The notes beneath the pieces were generated by a model. It was given only the letters and a program-made list of their open reading frames with translations. It ran no database searches and had not been told where the DNA came from. A DNA stretch of 61,188 nucleotides from Amycolatopsis acidicola (GTDB lineage: Bacteria > Actinomycetota > Actinomycetes > Mycobacteriales > Pseudonocardiaceae): the NCBI RefSeq assembly GCF_007713735.2, contig NZ_VMNW02000049.1, positions 1 through 61,188 on the forward strand, given 5' to 3'. Position numbers and translations under genes: made by a program. Positions 61,172 through 61,188 of the stretch are shown one piece after another (position 1 is the first letter of the stretch; each line of letters starts with the position of its first letter).

Positions 61172-61188
61172 TTTTCGTTGTCGGGGTT

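Overview
This window looks like a chromosomal segment of a high-GC actinomycete, most likely Pseudonocardiaceae and plausibly Amycolatopsis. The support is the strong G/C bias at third codon positions, frequent GTG/TTG starts, the actinobacterial glnX-glnH-pknG locus, an AcoR-type regulator without a sigma-54 (AAA+) module, DUF3040/DUF6295-like small proteins, and a B12 riboswitch ahead of a class I ribonucleotide reductase. The genus is inference. No part of the window was searched against a database.

Layout. 1-9.1 kb: an alpha-L-rhamnoside utilisation operon (MFS importer, large GH106-like hydrolase, GH78 rhamnosidase) diverging from a LacI regulator, with three LacI-like half-palindromes or palindromes between them. 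9.1-16.5 kb: a membrane protein, an unusual fusion of a TIR/deoxyribosyltransferase-like domain to a SAM methyltransferase, a patch of 21-bp repeats, an M20 amidohydrolase, a two-TM/Rossmann/RyR-domain protein and several small proteins. 16.5-23 kb: a tightly overlapping myo-inositol catabolic operon (iolC, Cgl0159-type aldolase, iolB, iolD, iolE-like, iolG) with a duplicated 12-mer at its promoter. 23-29.3 kb: PASTA protein, 44-aa proline-rich peptide, hydrolase, a frameshifted OafA-type acyltransferase, a second 21-bp repeat patch, a TetR regulator and a cytochrome P450. 29.3-33.4 kb: nrdA-nrdB, a B12 riboswitch and two NrdR-box-like palindromes. NrdB has Phe where the radical Tyr normally sits, matching the class Ic pattern.

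33.57-40.24 kb: a decayed genomic island in the 3' end of a tRNA-Lys(UUU) gene, bounded by an exact 35-bp duplication and carrying an integrase remnant beside the tRNA. Its cargo is a membrane protein, an A/T-richer pair of an unknown gene and an XRE/ImmA-like protease, an HTH protein followed by a phosphatase stub, and a type VII-style toxin cassette with a likely immunity gene.

40.3-61.2 kb returns to core-like genes: small membrane proteins, a thioesterase plus Fe-alcohol dehydrogenase diverging from a ThDP enzyme, a fatty-acid desaturase, a cold-shock gene, an acetoin dehydrogenase operon (acoX-acoA-acoB-acoC-acoR), the amino-acid sensing locus glnX-glnH-pknG, a hotdog thioesterase, an MHS-type MFS permease, two overlooked very small ORFs, an L,D-transpeptidase lipoprotein and a second cold-shock gene.

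The strongest candidates for undescribed biology are the TIR-like/methyltransferase fusion (with the RyR protein nearby), the unknown-plus-ImmA pair in the island, and the 21-bp repeat family found at two convergent gene junctions.
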